A DNA stretch of 64,000 nt from Branchiostoma belcheri (lineage: Eukaryota; Chordata; Leptocardii; Amphioxiformes; Branchiostomatidae), in the NCBI RefSeq assembly GCF_001625305.1, contig NW_017803824.1, forward strand, positions 879,925 through 943,924. The letters are read 5' to 3'. Within the stretch, counting starts at the first letter, position 1. Each line of letters starts with the position of its first letter. This document shows, piece after piece, positions 1 to 14,200 of the stretch. The notes under the pieces are model-generated. The model was not told the origin of the DNA. It searched no databases and saw only the letters and a list, made by a program, of their open reading frames with translations. The translations under genes were made by a program, and so were the position numbers.

Positions 1-3000
1 TTGTTTTAATGACAGCAGGTTGTTGCCAGTGATCAGGCCGACCACGTTGTCTGGGAGACTGTTTCAGATGCATGTGTACTGCAGTATGTTTGAAAGTTCT
101 TCCGGTAAAGTGTGTAGCAATATGTGAATCCTATTCTTGGCGTTTTTGAGCTGTAATTAGCTATACGTTGATGTTGGGGCATGCTTATCACTAGCCTGGT
201 TACCAAAGCTATTATAGCTCCCGAGTCCTACATCCTCTCCGCTATTTGAGCTATTATAGATTTGGTAACTAGGCGACATGCTTACTTGGTGCGGGCACTT
301 TTCATGAGTTCCTGTGGCACTCGGTAGGTGTCGCTTCTCTTGAAAGTGTAGTGAAGCATCTGCATGTGCTTCCTGGTGTCATCGTCGCCTTTCATGTACC
401 TGAAGTACAGTTGGCTAGAAGAGCAAACAGAGAACAGGTTTATTGTTACCATCACTAAAATTGCACATTTTCTTTCAAAGAGTTCCTGCCTTCCACGATG
501 TTTTTAATGCATATGCAATAAGATATTTTGGTATGATGATTTGATATGAATCTAAATACATCAAGTACCAAATCATATTTTGTTTGTTTCGCATAACCGG
601 TAAATCAACTTTAGGCGTAACACACCAGTTTGTACATGTAAGTACAAGTTGCGTAATACCGGACTGTAAGGTTTGAACTCTTTTCGATCGATAAGTGTGC
701 TGGGTTCTTTAACGTGCATAGGGAGATAAACTCTCGCGGTAGTTTACGATAGTGTGTTCACATGTAGACGCAGTACAGTCCATCCATAGGCATAAAGAGA
801 ACAAGTTTTTTGTTATCACCACCACAACTACCTTCTTTCTCTGTACACACTGTACATAGTGCCTGTCTCCTCTGTCACGACCAGTGGAAGAGTAGCTTTT
901 CGGTGAGCTAAAACTGTAAAAACAGATCCTGATCCCCAATAGTTAATGTCCCCCACGATGTTTTTCATTGCCTATGCAAATATCTGTTCAAGGTTATTTT
1001 GGCATAATGTGTTGATATTAATCTAAATACGCCAGGTACCAAATCCTCTTTTTTTTGTTTCTCATAACCGGTAAATAACATTTAGGCGTAACACATTAGA
1101 TGTGTACACATAAGTACAACCTGTTTTTCATTGCCTATGCAAACATTTGTTCAAAGATATTTTGGCATGATGAGAAACTCTCACGTGCTCACCTGTAGAC
1201 GTAGTAGAGGCCGTCCATAGGCACATGGATGTGTCCGCCGCCGTACTTCATGCCGTTAGCGAGCGTCGCCAGGCCCTGGTCACACTCCCAACCACGCAAC
1301 TTCACCAGGGCGGTCTTAGGGCGGAGTACTGGTCAGGTAGGGACATTAAGATCATTAGCACCTTAATTACTACAGTCAGAAACTACTACATTGATAACTG
1401 AATAGAAGATCAGGTTATGAATTATAGAGGTTCTAGGTACAGCTACAGCGAGGGTCCATAGTACCTTATCTACAAGGACTAATATGCTACTTTGTACAAC
1501 TTCTTGTCGCTTTTAAGGCAGATGTAAATGTAAGAACAGATGGAGATTGTCATACATGGTTGAATATCGAAAACATTTCTCTCTCTCTCTCTCTGCCTAT
1601 CTCTCTCTCTCTGTCTCTCTCTCTCAATCTCTCTCTCTCCCTCTGCCTGTCTTTCTGCCTATCTCTCGCTGTCTCTCTCAATATCTCTTTTTCTCAATCT
1701 CTCTCTTTCTCAATCTCTCTCTCCCTCTGCCTCTCTCTCCCTGACTCTCCCTCTCCTCTCCCTCTCCCTCTACCCCCCTCTCTCGCTATCTGATACATGT
1801 TCTATACACACCCACACAGTTATACGTTACTGAAATTCCACGCATACCCCATGCCGACTTGTTTGACCCCGTGAGGTGCGCCATGGGCTTGGCGAGGTAA
1901 CCCCGCTCCTTCCCGCCTCCCTTGCCGGCATGCTCTTGCAGGTACACCAGGGGACCGTACGGGGTAAAACGGCCGGTCTGCTCTCTGTCTCGCTCTTAAA
2001 AAAGACATAAAAAAACTCATGAAATGACATACATTTCAAGTCATCCATATTAATGTTGTGAAATTTATTGGTGTCAATATTGTCAAAGGTATATTAAGTA
2101 TAGAATTACAAGGCCAAACATTAACAAAATAACATGTGTTGTTAGTGTCAAAAGTCTTTTTTTGTAAGTTGAGAATGACTGTCGAGATCATTGTCTCTTG
2201 ATCATTATCTCTTGATTTAAAAAAGGAAGAGAGCGTTGATGTAAATAATACTACCTTAGTCTTTTTTACAAACGACACTACTCTTTTCACTCTCAGAATG
2301 CACCAGACTCACTAGCTAATTTCTAATCATATATGCATACATTAAAAGAGCTAAAACATTGATATGAAATTGTCTTAAGCCTTGAGGCTAACCGCCTAGA
2401 CTACACACCTTTGTCATTTGTGATATTCGCCAACTCTTGCGCAACGGCCTGCAAACAAACGAGGTGTCATTAGTGTTGACAGGTGAAAACTTACAATGAC
2501 TTAGCAAACAAACGCCGTGGAAACCTGGTGAGCGAGCATTACCTGAGCAACAGTACTTGTAGAAAGACTGTAAATCTGTAGTTTTTATACGTATAACCGT
2601 TTGTAAATTACAAGTCTTCAAGCTCATCTATAGTATGGTCACGTACGTAAGCCTCTAAAGGTGTTGACCACAAAACTTGTTTTTCCACCTGCACAATTAC
2701 TTTCACGCTATTGACTAACAACAAAGGTACATGTCTTGCATTACAGACATGCGATTGTGAAAGTAAAAAAAAACATATCGGACTTTCCCACAACAACTGG
2801 AACATATGGAAAGTTCCAGTCACCACGTTACGTAATTTGAACGCAACATGACATCATGTGTTTTTCCCATGTCTTGTTTGGCTCCAAACAAGACTGTGTT
2901 TAAGTGTTGAAGTCAGAGATTATCAACCTTTACGGATGATTTAAGAAAGAAACAGGGATGACTGAGGATTTGTATATGTACAGCTTACACAATATGTTGT

Positions 3001-3552
3001 TCTCAGGCTAATTTTAAGTGCTTAAACTCTTACTGCTTGTGAGAACTTGCAGGTGTGGTGCCTTTCTATTGTGTACATAATCGTTAGACCGGAACCCGTG
3101 GTTAGAACTGAACTGAACATGCACATATTTACAGTAGGAAATGTGGGTAACGAACTTCCTGTGGTTTAGTGGTTGACCACAGAGCTACCACTACTAGCGG
3201 TCAACTTCTTTAACGTGCATGGTATTTTGCACAAATGATATGAAAGGGAGAATACTTATCGCTTCGACCTATTTATAAAAAAAAAACGAACGTGTTCAAT
3301 GCTTAAACCATGCGCTTTGCCTTTGAAAATATGGCTCACATTTTTGACGATAGCAGTCAGCCCAGGGTGCAAGTTCTCCCAGCTCTCGTCCCCAGAATGC
3401 TTAGCCGCCCTCAGTCCGTCAATCTCGGCGCTCAAGTTGACAGTAACAGTTACAAAACTCACGCACAGGGCAAATAGCAGGAAGAGCTGGAAGAACACTA
3501 TGAACTCAAGAACATGGCCGAATCTCTGCTCCTTGTAGCCTTTACAAACCAT
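1..3552 (-). CDS. TNF-superfamily ligand (partial, 3' end outside window)
   Basis: This is a type II membrane cytokine of the TNF superfamily, expected to form trimers that bind TNF receptors. Exons read by eye on the minus strand are 3552-3292, 2448-2409, 1994-1848, 1328-1193, 414-286 and 58-1; all join in phase and give 257 codons. A short basic cytoplasmic N-terminus is followed by a hydrophobic segment (about residues 16-38), then a stalk. The TNF homology domain begins near KPMAHLTG and includes RGWECDQG and the family-typical GLYYVYSQLYF strand, then GLITGNNLLSLK where the window ends. The last strands, with the usual C-terminal FFG-type motif, are missing because of the window edge. 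The exon 1 donor (after 3292) is weak and was chosen because its phase fits exon 2. The 40-nt second exon is supported by good splice sites and phase. Family membership is clear; the ligand subtype is not. Confidence 0.85.
191..274. repeat. Small foldback (MITE-like) element
   Basis: An inverted repeat lies in an intron of the TNF ligand gene. The left arm is 191-220 and the right arm about 248-273; they share CCTGGTTACCAAA-like ends and a GAGCTATTATAG core. A related half copy lies at 10452-10545 with the same internal CCGAGTCCTACATCCTCTCC. Confidence 0.6.
1578..1782. repeat. Polypyrimidine (CT-rich) simple repeat
   Basis: About 200 bp of imperfect (CT)n/(TCTC)n lies in an intron of the TNF ligand gene. 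Open frames here encode only Ser/Leu repeats and are not genes. Confidence 0.9.
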
Positions 3553-5245
3553 GGTAAACGTCGTTCTTATGCCAGTATTTCAAACGAAGCCAAATGCACA
3601 TCATCAGGTGGTTCTCGAAACCTTTTTTCCAGACGTTCGCCATGTGATGCAACGGAAAAATTTGTCTTAAAAAGATTTGTTAAATATAGATATGACTAAG
3701 ATAAGACTGGAGAGTAGAGAAACCCGCGCCCCCACCCTTGACAAATCCCCGGGACCCAGTGACGGTTTAGGTACCTGGCAGTGTGCAACCTGGTAAACAA
3801 GTTCCGTTAGCCAATCGCTGCACCGCTCCTGTGACTTATGACCCATACGGGGAATCCCCCCCTCACCTCCCGGCGCGAAAAATCGTTGACAAACAAGTCC
3901 AGGTGTACCGGTGGTCAATGTAAATTCAATATCTTCGAATTCAATATTCAAAAGTCACAGATTTAGACCTATTATTAACGATGTTGCCTTCAAGAAGTGC
4001 AATTTAACTACTTGCACGAGCGGTGCAACTATTAATAAACTACAGCAGTCGAGAAGCGGAATAAGTGTTTTTTACCGTTTGTCATGCTTTTAATTTGGAG
4101 ATGAGTCATCGACACGTCTTTTGTACTTTTGCAGAAGTTGATGAGCCTAAACAAAAGACCATACCGTGTGACAGGCCTGACATTTAGAATACTGGACAGG
4201 TGTGATATCGGTCTTGTCATGACATGTATGCCCTATATCTCCCTTATACGAGTCATGGGTGTTTATAGCTAGTACAGTACTGCGTGCTCAACCCAACCCA
4301 ACCCCCCACCCCCATCCCCACCACACACAGAAACGTTAGTGACTTATGAAATATTGAAGAGTTGTAGGTGACATCAGTCTCCGACTGTCCGACTGCATAT
4401 CTTTTTCATCCTTGTAGATGATGTAGATGATGTTAAAAGCTCCACGTGTCCTATATCGATGACGATGTTGCTGTATCTACGTACACGTCAGCCTTGCAGG
4501 GTCTTTACCTCCACCAACGTTACAGCAGACGATCATAAGAAAACGAGCAACATTAGCCATGATTCTACAAACACCATGTAATCAATCTATCCAAAGTCTA
4601 ATAAACGTGGTAAAAGTTTAGTTATCCTTTTACTCAGCTGCAGTATGACTAGACACAGTTGCAACAGGTGAGGGAGTAACGATGTATAGGTTTTTATTTT
4701 CTTGCTGCAGAAATGAGGACAGTTACAATCATCATTTCATTTGTCACTCTATAAATATATATTCAGGTATTATTTCTGGAACACGCTTCAAAAGTATTAA
4801 AAGTACAAAAATATAGTTTCAAGCAGATAGCGTTAACGTTTCGTGATGGCTGGCTGACATGGCAGGTTTCGTGGATTCTATATTACCATGGTTACCACAG
4901 AACTACAACGGTTGTCATGGTTACCACATAGAAGCACAGCGGTTGTCATGGTAACAGTAGAGATACAATGGTTGTCATGGCTACGGTAGAACTACAACGG
5001 TTGTTATGTTGACCAATGAACTGCGACATCTGTAGTGTCGTCATAATACAACAAAGCTTCACATGCTACCTCAGTTTACCGTAGTAAATTGTATATTAAG
5101 TTGACATTTTAGGGTATTGATATGCGTACAATTCTATATAACACGCATAAAAATCGCGTTCTGTCTTCTTTCAATTGCACTAATGATAAAACCAAGGCGG
5201 TTTAAACCTCATTGATACGACACACAGCATTAGACAACTGTCCTG
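3553..5245. other. Intergenic spacer with a short minisatellite
   Basis: This stretch separates the CNBD2-like gene (ending at 5246) from the TNF ligand start (3552); both are on the minus strand. No coding exon is supported. It contains about four imperfect units of 30-31 bp at 4887-5010, each with CATGGTTACCACAG-like and ACAACGGTTGT-like parts. A TTTATT at about 4693 on the plus strand (AATAAA on minus) could be the poly(A) signal of the CNBD2-like gene. Confidence 0.6.
4887..5010. repeat. Minisatellite, about 4 x 30 bp
   Basis: Four adjacent units share CATGGTTACC and ACAACGGTTGT with substitutions and small indels. The array is intergenic. Confidence 0.7.
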
Positions 5246-8200
5246 TCATGATTGTGAACTCCGGAAGAGGACGCCGTTCGGGCTCATGAGCTTCTTCATG
5301 ACGACTTTCTTGTACTGACCCCACGTGTCCTGCTGGGTCAGTGACTCCGTGGCCGTGTCAGGGGAGACCACGTCACTGTGCTGGGGTGGAGAGAACAGAT
5401 ATTATCATGAAAGCTCATCTGTGTTGGTAGTTACATGTCAAAGGTACCATTAGGGCCCATCGCCCTTCACTTAACCGGGACGGGGGCCGACATTGTCTAC
5501 CAGATACCTTTGACTCAGTGTGACGTCACACTTCAAAGAAGCCATGTGACAAGCTTCACTGGGTCAGTCTACTGAGGAAGATCAGAGTGACTGGTCGAAA
5601 GCTCTAGGTGAGAGAACTTTTTTGTGTTGGATGTAAAGTTTTAACTTTAAACGAGATAACAGATAGATAACCTTTATTGTTCAATCGTGCCCCAGGCTAA
5701 GTACATGTGAACACCTACATCGGCTACATAGGCGAGAAGCAGAACTCCAATCAGAAGCTCCGATAGACACCTAAACGTAAGTAAGGTAAGAGACAATATT
5801 GGTTGTGTAAAAAATACCTATATTCAATATAGTAAAGTAATAAATGATAGAATTATAGTATATTTTATATTGTGCCCTTACCGCAGCCTGAATCTTCATG
5901 AGTGCCTGGTTACTGGCGTACTTCAGGAAGAACCGTTTGTTGATGAGAACTAACTCCGCTCCGTCACTCACCTACGCAGGGTGGAGACCATAATAAAGTA
6001 TTGTTACATAATTGCAAATGTACATGTACTATACAATTTGGTAATTATAGTAACGCAGTGGAGTGAAACTTGTTGCCACCAACCACAGTTAGAGCATCAT
6101 CACTAGAAAGCTTTGAACAACTCCTGCAATTAAATATGCAAAGATTGAGTTTAACAGGTCGTTGAGTGTAATATAGCTAGCTGCCACCGCGCCGCGTACC
6201 TGTGAAGCTGGTGTGTTTTGCCGAAGGGCGGTTATACCGACTCTACCAATACAGATAATATGTATGTGTGCAATTGTTTGCTACCTCAGTGAAAATTAGT
6301 TACATGGGGGATATTGTTTCTGGTGTGTTTCTGCAATTTTCGAATAATTGGGATACTACAGTAACTAGTATTGTGGCATGTGTGTAAACCTTGTGACTTA
6401 CCAGGCTGACTGATTGCACCTCGTCCTTATACTCGTCATCCGGGTCCTTATAGTTCTTCAGTAGATCGGCTGTGCCCTGCAGAAATCATCCAAAAGTCAT
6501 TTCTTGGTTTGGTTTTTATTTCTTCTTTTTCACCATAGCTATATAGTGTAGCATGAAATCGGGACTAAAGCGACATATACGTAACCTCGATGTCAGCCTT
6601 TTAGCAGTAGCACACTCTATCTATCCGGGAGCGGCAAACTGTTCTCTCCAGCGGACCAACTCCCCTGGCATGTAATCTCTCTAGTTGGCCAATTTCTACT
6701 CTTTCCAGCCGCCTCCGGAAGCGTGATAGAGGCTACTTTCTGTCTATCACTCCCTGTCAACTAAAATTAGGCAGACATCCAGTGTACTTGCTATATGTAA
6801 GGCTGTACTTACGAATATTTCCCCCGGTCCGACGAAGCCGAGTTGTAAGTACGCGTGTCTGACGGAGGATGGAGAGTCGGTGACGTTGCCGACCGTGTCC
6901 TGTAGGAACACCTGGATGTCCCCGTCTGTGTGGGACAGTCTCCCGACCCGGGACCGGCCCACCTCAGACCGGCGGCTCCTTGCGGACGTCCCGTCACTGC
7001 CCGGCGGCGTCAGCGGGTGTCTCAAGGGAGGCAGGTGGATCCGCCCACGCTGAGGAGATTGAAATGTGTCGTATAAGTATACAGTTCCACGATCTCATAC
7101 CTTCGCCACCACAGCCATTTACCATTCTACAATGGCCAAACCGAAGACATACCCTTCTGGCGAAGGCAACAATTATGCACTGTGTTGTACCGTACCACAC
7201 ACACACGAGCGCGCACGCACGCACACAAACACACACACACACACGCATACACACACACACACACACTGGCCCTAATACACTGTTGAAGTACAACTTCTCA
7301 TAACTTTCTGCTTCTAACATATACATGTATATCGCAAGAATCTATGCTACATTACAATAGTGTTACATTACGTTGTACCTGTACATCTGTTTTCACTACA
7401 CACGCCCCCCTTACCGGTTTTCTGACACGATCGCGATGTCTAGAGTTGATGTTGGTGGTAAAGGACGTCAGGAACGGGTCTTTCATGGCTTCTAACAGTT
7501 CGTCTTCAAAGCTATAGGTCTGAAAACAACAAAAAGTATTTTGAGCAAACCTAGAGCGATGTTCACTATAGTATATGTGATTAAATGACAGAAGACGCCG
7601 GGAGGACTAAGAATTTCTTGCTTACTGGGGTGTAGAGCGGCCACATTGTTTTCCTCTTCGCTTGAAGTTGATGTGACATCATTGCTGGAATATGTAGGAA
7701 GAATCATAATAACATGTCAGCATATCATGAAGCAAACATTTGTTAGTTTAATCATAAAAAAGCAATCTAGAAACTGAGATCAGTCCCATTTATTTTTGTT
7801 CGTCCGTTTGTCTGTTTGTCTGTTTGTTTGTTCTAACTTCCGGTTTCTCTTTCTGCCAAGCAAGTTTTTGTACAGTTTTGAAGACAGAAGATTCGGCCGA
7901 TCGGCGTTACCGTCCGCATGGCTGAATGGCCTGCCACACGCCACATCTTCCGGCCGCTTGCCCCGGAACAGGTGAGAGTTGTTGGCGCTTTCCACACTCT
8001 GCCGCCGGACCAGTTTGCACTTCCCCTGGACGTACAAGTACGTACAAAGTCCTTTTCATGGATTTTCACAATCAAGAAATGACCAACTAAACTTTCTGCC
8101 AAAACTACGATCTGGGACCAGTTTGTACTTTCCCTGTGCGTACAACATGGTTTACATATTTGATGAATATCCAATAAAAAACAAAACTTCCCTTCATGTC

Positions 8201-11200
8201 CTTCCCTTTTATATGTTCTAACACCTTAGTACTTCACCCTTCACTCAACCGCGACGGGGGCCGACATCGTCTACCAGATACCTTCGACCCAGTGTTGACG
8301 CCACACTTCGAATAAGCCACGCGTGACAAGCCTCACTGGGTCAGTCTACTGAGGAAGACCACAGTGACTGGTAGAAAGCTCTAGGTGAGAGAACTTCTTT
8401 GTGTTGGATCTTAAGTTTTAACTTTAAACACCTTTCCTATTATCTATCCAAACTGTGAGTAGCTTACCGACTTGACGATGTACATCCACTGTGTCTCCGC
8501 GTTCTCCTTCAGAATCAACTTGTCCTTCCTGCAACAGAAAGTAATATTTTACATACCCCATCGTATTTATACTCTGAGAAGATAGGAAAATGATTTTCAG
8601 TATAGATTAGATATATCTTCTGGATACAAGATAGGAAGTTTTAGAAATGTCTCACCCGTAATATCTCTGTATGACTGATTCCTTGTTATCTAGGAACAGT
8701 TCACAGGGAAAGTCTCGGAAAAGGTTCAGGGACCTGGGGTGAAAAAAAAAAGATGAACCAGTGTTGTATAATACAGTCCTGTTGGAACAAGGGTTTTAAA
8801 GTCGTCTCAAAGCCAATGCATGTTCTACATCACCGCTTCAGTAACAACTCACTCATACTGGAAATCATGAAAACTTCCTTGCCCTTACCTGAGAAAGTCT
8901 ATGGGCGGTTCGGACTGGACGTTTTGTAGATAAAAGTAATACTGTAAAGGGAGGAAGATCATGTAAACGTTAGCAAACAGAGTATCTGTCTATTGTAAAA
9001 GAAATCAAATAAATTTTGAGTAATTGTTGACATTCTGTCGAAGTGAGACTACGTAAGACTAAGTGTTAACTTATTATGAAAGTTCATCTGTGTTGGTAGG
9101 TACATGTTTAAAGTTAAAACTTTTGATCCAACACACTTCAAAGACGCCACATGACAAGCCCCACAGGGTCAGTCTGCTGAGGAAGACCAGAGTGACTGGT
9201 TAAAAGCTCTAGGTGAGAGAAACTTTTTGTGTTGGATCTAAAGGTTTAACTCCAAACATGAGACAAAGTGCTATGATCTTACCTCCCTCTCAATAAGCAG
9301 CACCTCCACCTGTCCCTTACACACCATGGTGTACTCTCCTGGGCACTGAGTCTCCATCTCTTCTGTCTACACAACAAGCATAACAATCATAATGATAAGA
9401 ATTATGAAGGCACTTGCTCTAAAGGTAAAACAGATACACCACACAAGTATATTTTCTATCTAGAACAGTTGATCTAGCCTGTGAAACCCAAGCTCCGGGG
9501 GGCTCCCTACATAGTCCGCCACCTAAGGTTGGTTGGCGGACTACTAGGGAGCCGGCGAAAACCAAGGTTCAGTCAGGCTACCGTTGAACAATCTTTGAGG
9601 AAAGGGCTTATATAATTTTGTTCCAGTACGTTAATATCCCATGGGAAGTTTACGGTGATAATGTGATACCAAAACGTAAATTCATTACTTCTAAGTAAAT
9701 ACTACTAGTATACAGCATGCAGTTATTCTTGAATGAAAAAAAAAACAACTTACATTTGAGTTTTTCCCCTTGGCCAGGAAACCCATGGACTTGGCGACAT
9801 CACTTGATGATGAGAACTGGTAGAGGCGCACTAGGTTGACTGGAGGTAAGGAAAAGCACAAAATAGTTAGATTTTTAACTGCACTGTGAGCGTAACGTGT
9901 AGCTAAACTATGTTAAAACAGAAGGCAAGATAGTCTTACGGTATGAGGGCTGCTGACTTTTAATGCTAACTGCCATACTATCACTGTTAATTGATCTATA
10001 TAAAAGAGAAGGTAGGTTGCTTACTTCTGCCCGTTAAGATGTAGTAAAAGCGGTCCGGTTTTCTCTGTTGGAAGGCGATCACTCGGCCGTTGTCGTACCT
10101 AAAGTGGATTACAAAACGCGTTGAAGTATATAAGACAGAATTTGTTCGTATCATCAGAAGTAGTTACGAATTCATGGTCATCGTGACAATGACGCCCAAT
10201 CATAGCTCATCTTTAGTTATCTATTCCTGAGTCTAATGACTTCTGTAATCACCATTGGGGCACCAAAGACGATCTGACAACCCTTCTCCACCCTACTCGG
10301 CTTTCTATTCCTCTTAACATTTTATACTCATCAGTGCCTTGTTGTTCTCTTACATTATCCTTCCATCTTTAATTTTCACTTGCATGCCCTCTTTCTTTCT
10401 TCCTGCCTTGACTTTCCTTATATGATAGTTTTGGGTAGTCCCGATGACTTTTAGCCTGGTTACCAAACCTATTTTAGCTCCCGAGTCCTACATCCTCTCC
10501 GCAACTCAAGTCCTACATCCTCTCCGCCGTAGCACAACGTTTACGTTTCGTTCAATTCTCGATGGACATATGATTTGTTTGACTCTGTTCCCCACTCCAT
10601 CTTTTGACCATGGGCCACGAGTTGGCAAATGAAATTATCATCATCGTACCTTTCATACGCGACACATCTGGCCACCTCGTTCTCCATGTCGGTTGGAAAG
10701 ACAGAAAACGGCTTGGTGGATTTCAGGTATCTGACGATCTGTGGACAAAGAAGCGATTAAAGGGCAATTACCGCGTGTAGTCTCATGCTGATGGACGACA
10801 ATGCACACAGCAATTAAAAACTAACCTGGCGACATCACGAAAATTGGGCTATTTCCATAAAAATGGAGCTAAAGTCAGTATATAGTTTATTATCTGTGTG
10901 TGTTGAATGTGGGTACCGACAGGTTCGGTATGCAATAGAGACGTTTCCAATCAAATTCACTTTTCGTGTGCAGGATAGTCCATGTGGGAGCAAAGACGCT
11001 ACTCATTTGAACTCAGTACACACTGAGACCTAGGTCTAGACGTATCTGTGTCTGTGTCTGTAAAGCCGATATAACCGCCCTTCGTCGTATTAAACACACC
11101 AGCTTCGCAGGCACGCGGCGCGGCAGCAGCCAGATATATTACACCAAACGACCTGTATGTGTAAAGGTATAGCCGCCCTTCGATGAACATGTACGTATTC

Positions 11201-14200
11201 ACGTAGGCCAGTGAACCTCCACCCATTTTTTAAATTTTTGCCACATGGGACTTTAGTTCATCAAACACCCACCTTTTTGATCTGGTCCTGACTGCGTATC
11301 TCCGGCGGCGTGGTGAGGTGCATCTCCAACTCCCAGCCGATCTGAGCAGGACAAACATGACATCGGAGATGATTTCAGACTCTCGGGAAATAGTTTGGGT
11401 TTTCGTGACCTTCAAGTTCACCCCATTTTCTGTGCCTGATCTTTTGATCTGATTTATAAAATCTCTGGATGCCCAAAAATAAAACAACTATACCTACTAC
11501 ATTGACGAAAGATAGTGGATGCTACCTGAAACGTCTGTCCGTTTCCAAAATCATATCCAGTTGCTTGAGTAACTGTTTTTCTGGCGTATCTTTTTGCCTG
11601 GACGCCTAACCTTCACAGACGAAAGAACTATGCCTAACATAGTCAGATATGTGCTACGTAAGTAAATATTATAACTATTATTAAACTAAAACTTTGCAAC
11701 GAATGTCTACGTACGCTGCTTTTGTTGGAGTAGTTCTTGGAGCTGAATGACGTGTCTTCAGAGGCGGCCTGGGGCATTCCGGAGTCGGCAACTTTGTCCG
11801 TGTGATATCTGTAGGAGAACGTATATTCACGTAAGACCAGGCGTTTTCAACATCATTTACTTTGGCCCTGTACTGCGAAACTTTGGTGCGCAGGAAACAT
11901 ATCTGGGATTGATGTAAAAGATTATTTCTAAGCGCTTGGGCTCTTCTGTAATGCCTCAGTCCTATTTTTGCGCTGGAATCCCGTGGGAGTCACATCGGCT
12001 GTTGGGCTATTTTGGAGGATGGAGGAATGAATAACAATTCAGGTAGTCTTCAGTACAAATGAGCAAGAACTCTCCCAAACTCTGTCCAGCTGATCAGATC
12101 TCTTCCGCCCCTCCCACCGAAATCCCCCACGGCCCAGGGATCACCTAATGGACCTAATGATGAGTCAGGTCTAGCAGGATCAGTCCCGCCAATTTACACA
12201 CTTGTTTTAAGAGTGTGACAAAACTAATCTATACTCGTATCTGTGTAGGACTACCATCTGTTCCAAAATGACAGCATTCATAGACATCCAAAAAAGACAG
12301 TAGAATGTTAGTCTATAATCAGTTCATCAGGTAAACCAAGAGCCTGTCACTCATTTTGCCCCAGGCTAGATACAGCTGATAAAGTAGGGGATTATAAGGA
12401 AGAGCCCGTCCGGTTTAGCTTCCTAGTTTTTCTTTGTATTCAGACGTGGAAAAAATGTTCAAGATTTAAATGTCTTAATGTTTAAGCGTCTTAATCTGGC
12501 ACACAGTATACCTGTATGCTTTAATCTATGATGAGTGTAAATTCGTTTGCAATTCGTTTTTTTTTATGGTATTACTATTTAGCGGTGGTATTACCAGAAA
12601 TTTGTAAATAATACCACCGCTAAATTTAACTGCGAAGAACCAATAAAACCATCTTGAATCTTGAATAATGAAGAGTTGACTGACCTTCTCCTGAAGCGGC
12701 TACAGCTGACCAGGATCATCAGGATCTCCACAGCGTGTCGGAACCGAGCCAGACCCTGAACACAAGCAGACCATGGAATATATATGAGTTACGAGCGTAC
12801 ATAATGCACAAGAAAACTCCAGTAGTTTTTAAGGATAAGTAGAGTTGTATGGAGTACCAGTGTTGGCACAGCGCCTAGCTAGCTCGTGAGTTATAGAAAA
12901 CGTACTCTTGCATTGTACCCCGAAATCTAGCACAATCTAGCACACTATGCAAAACGATTCCTTGATTACATATACTTCTAATATTTTGATATCGAGTGTA
13001 CTGAACTGATTGAGTAACATTCGTAGCATACAAAGTTGTATTTTATCATCAGCTGCATGTGTGTGTATGTACTAGGTGCTCCATAAAAACCTGTCTTGAG
13101 TAAAGTACGACGTACTGAGACTATATAAAGCACAGTTTCGTCATACTACAGCTAATATGGACTGCTCTGTTCAGCCCTTGGTCTAATGGACAATATTAGG
13201 ACTTCAGTAGACTGTTTCACCCCGCGGATTGATTCAAAACTACCGAGAGAGATGTGTTGTGATAAGACGGTGACTAGCATAAATATGTAATCCATCCGCC
13301 AGGATCATCACATGAGAATGTAGGTCGTGTTTGGACATAAAACAAAACACTACAACAACAAAAGCGTTGCTGTGGCAACAAGACCATTCTCTATACATCG
13401 AGAAGAGATTAGTGTTGTTGTCCTTGTACTTGACTAAACTCTAGCCAGAGGCAGAATTTCGTTCAGGAGGGTCAAGGAAAAACAACTGAAGATTGGGTAA
13501 CAAAAATAACATCTTGACATCATTTTAGTTTTTACAGACTTGACGCCACGACTTTACTCTGGACAGTACGACCGTGTTTCAGTAAACAGATAGTCGCACT
13601 GTACGGCTTGTAACAGCACTTAATAGTTCTGTACCAGGAGGAGAGGTAATGTCTGTGTAACGTTATACTTCGTAGTTCTTCACTCAGTGCGCCAACGTGC
13701 GGCTCAAAGCAAACAACAGACTTTTGTACCGACTGTTGGTAAAGATAGTCTTACATAGAGGTGTCAGAAGGGGAGATATTTGTTACGTTTGTAAGTTCAA
13801 ACAGGTCAACAGTTGTAAATCTCTGTGTATGTTTTTACTATAATGTTATTTTTTAACGGAGTGGTTCAATGCAAGGCCTATACGACCACTTCTCGGCGTT
13901 GAACTAGAAATATGAGAGAAACATGGCTATGTCAAGAGATGGCGGTGAACGTTTGATTTGAAAGCCTGTAGATTGTAGGTTGGTGGGAAATACTGAAAGC
14001 CTGTACATTGTAGGTTGGTGGGAAACACAAATTTGTTGTTTTGTTGTGTGTATGTTTTTTTTTGTATGAACCCTGGAAGATTAGCCTTTTGGCTAAAGGG
14101 TATCGGAATGAAAAGAATGAAGAGTTTGACTATAAGTGATGACTTGTAACATCACTACGTGACTGATGTAATAATGAGGATTCGTAAGTATATATGTGCG

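Noticed and set aside
1547-1793. Ser/Leu-rich open frames
   Set aside because: Translation of a CT-rich simple repeat inside an intron.
6980-7326. Open frames on both strands over the CA repeat
   Set aside because: They are shadows of the CNBD2-like exon 7049-6813 and of a microsatellite; no independent coding evidence.
14069-14106. U2 snRNA-like motif (TAGCCTTTTGGCTAA), repeated at 61775-61812
   Set aside because: The similarity to U2 is confined to a short hairpin. The rest of U2, including the branch-recognition and Sm regions, is absent. It is more likely a short dispersed repeat fragment.
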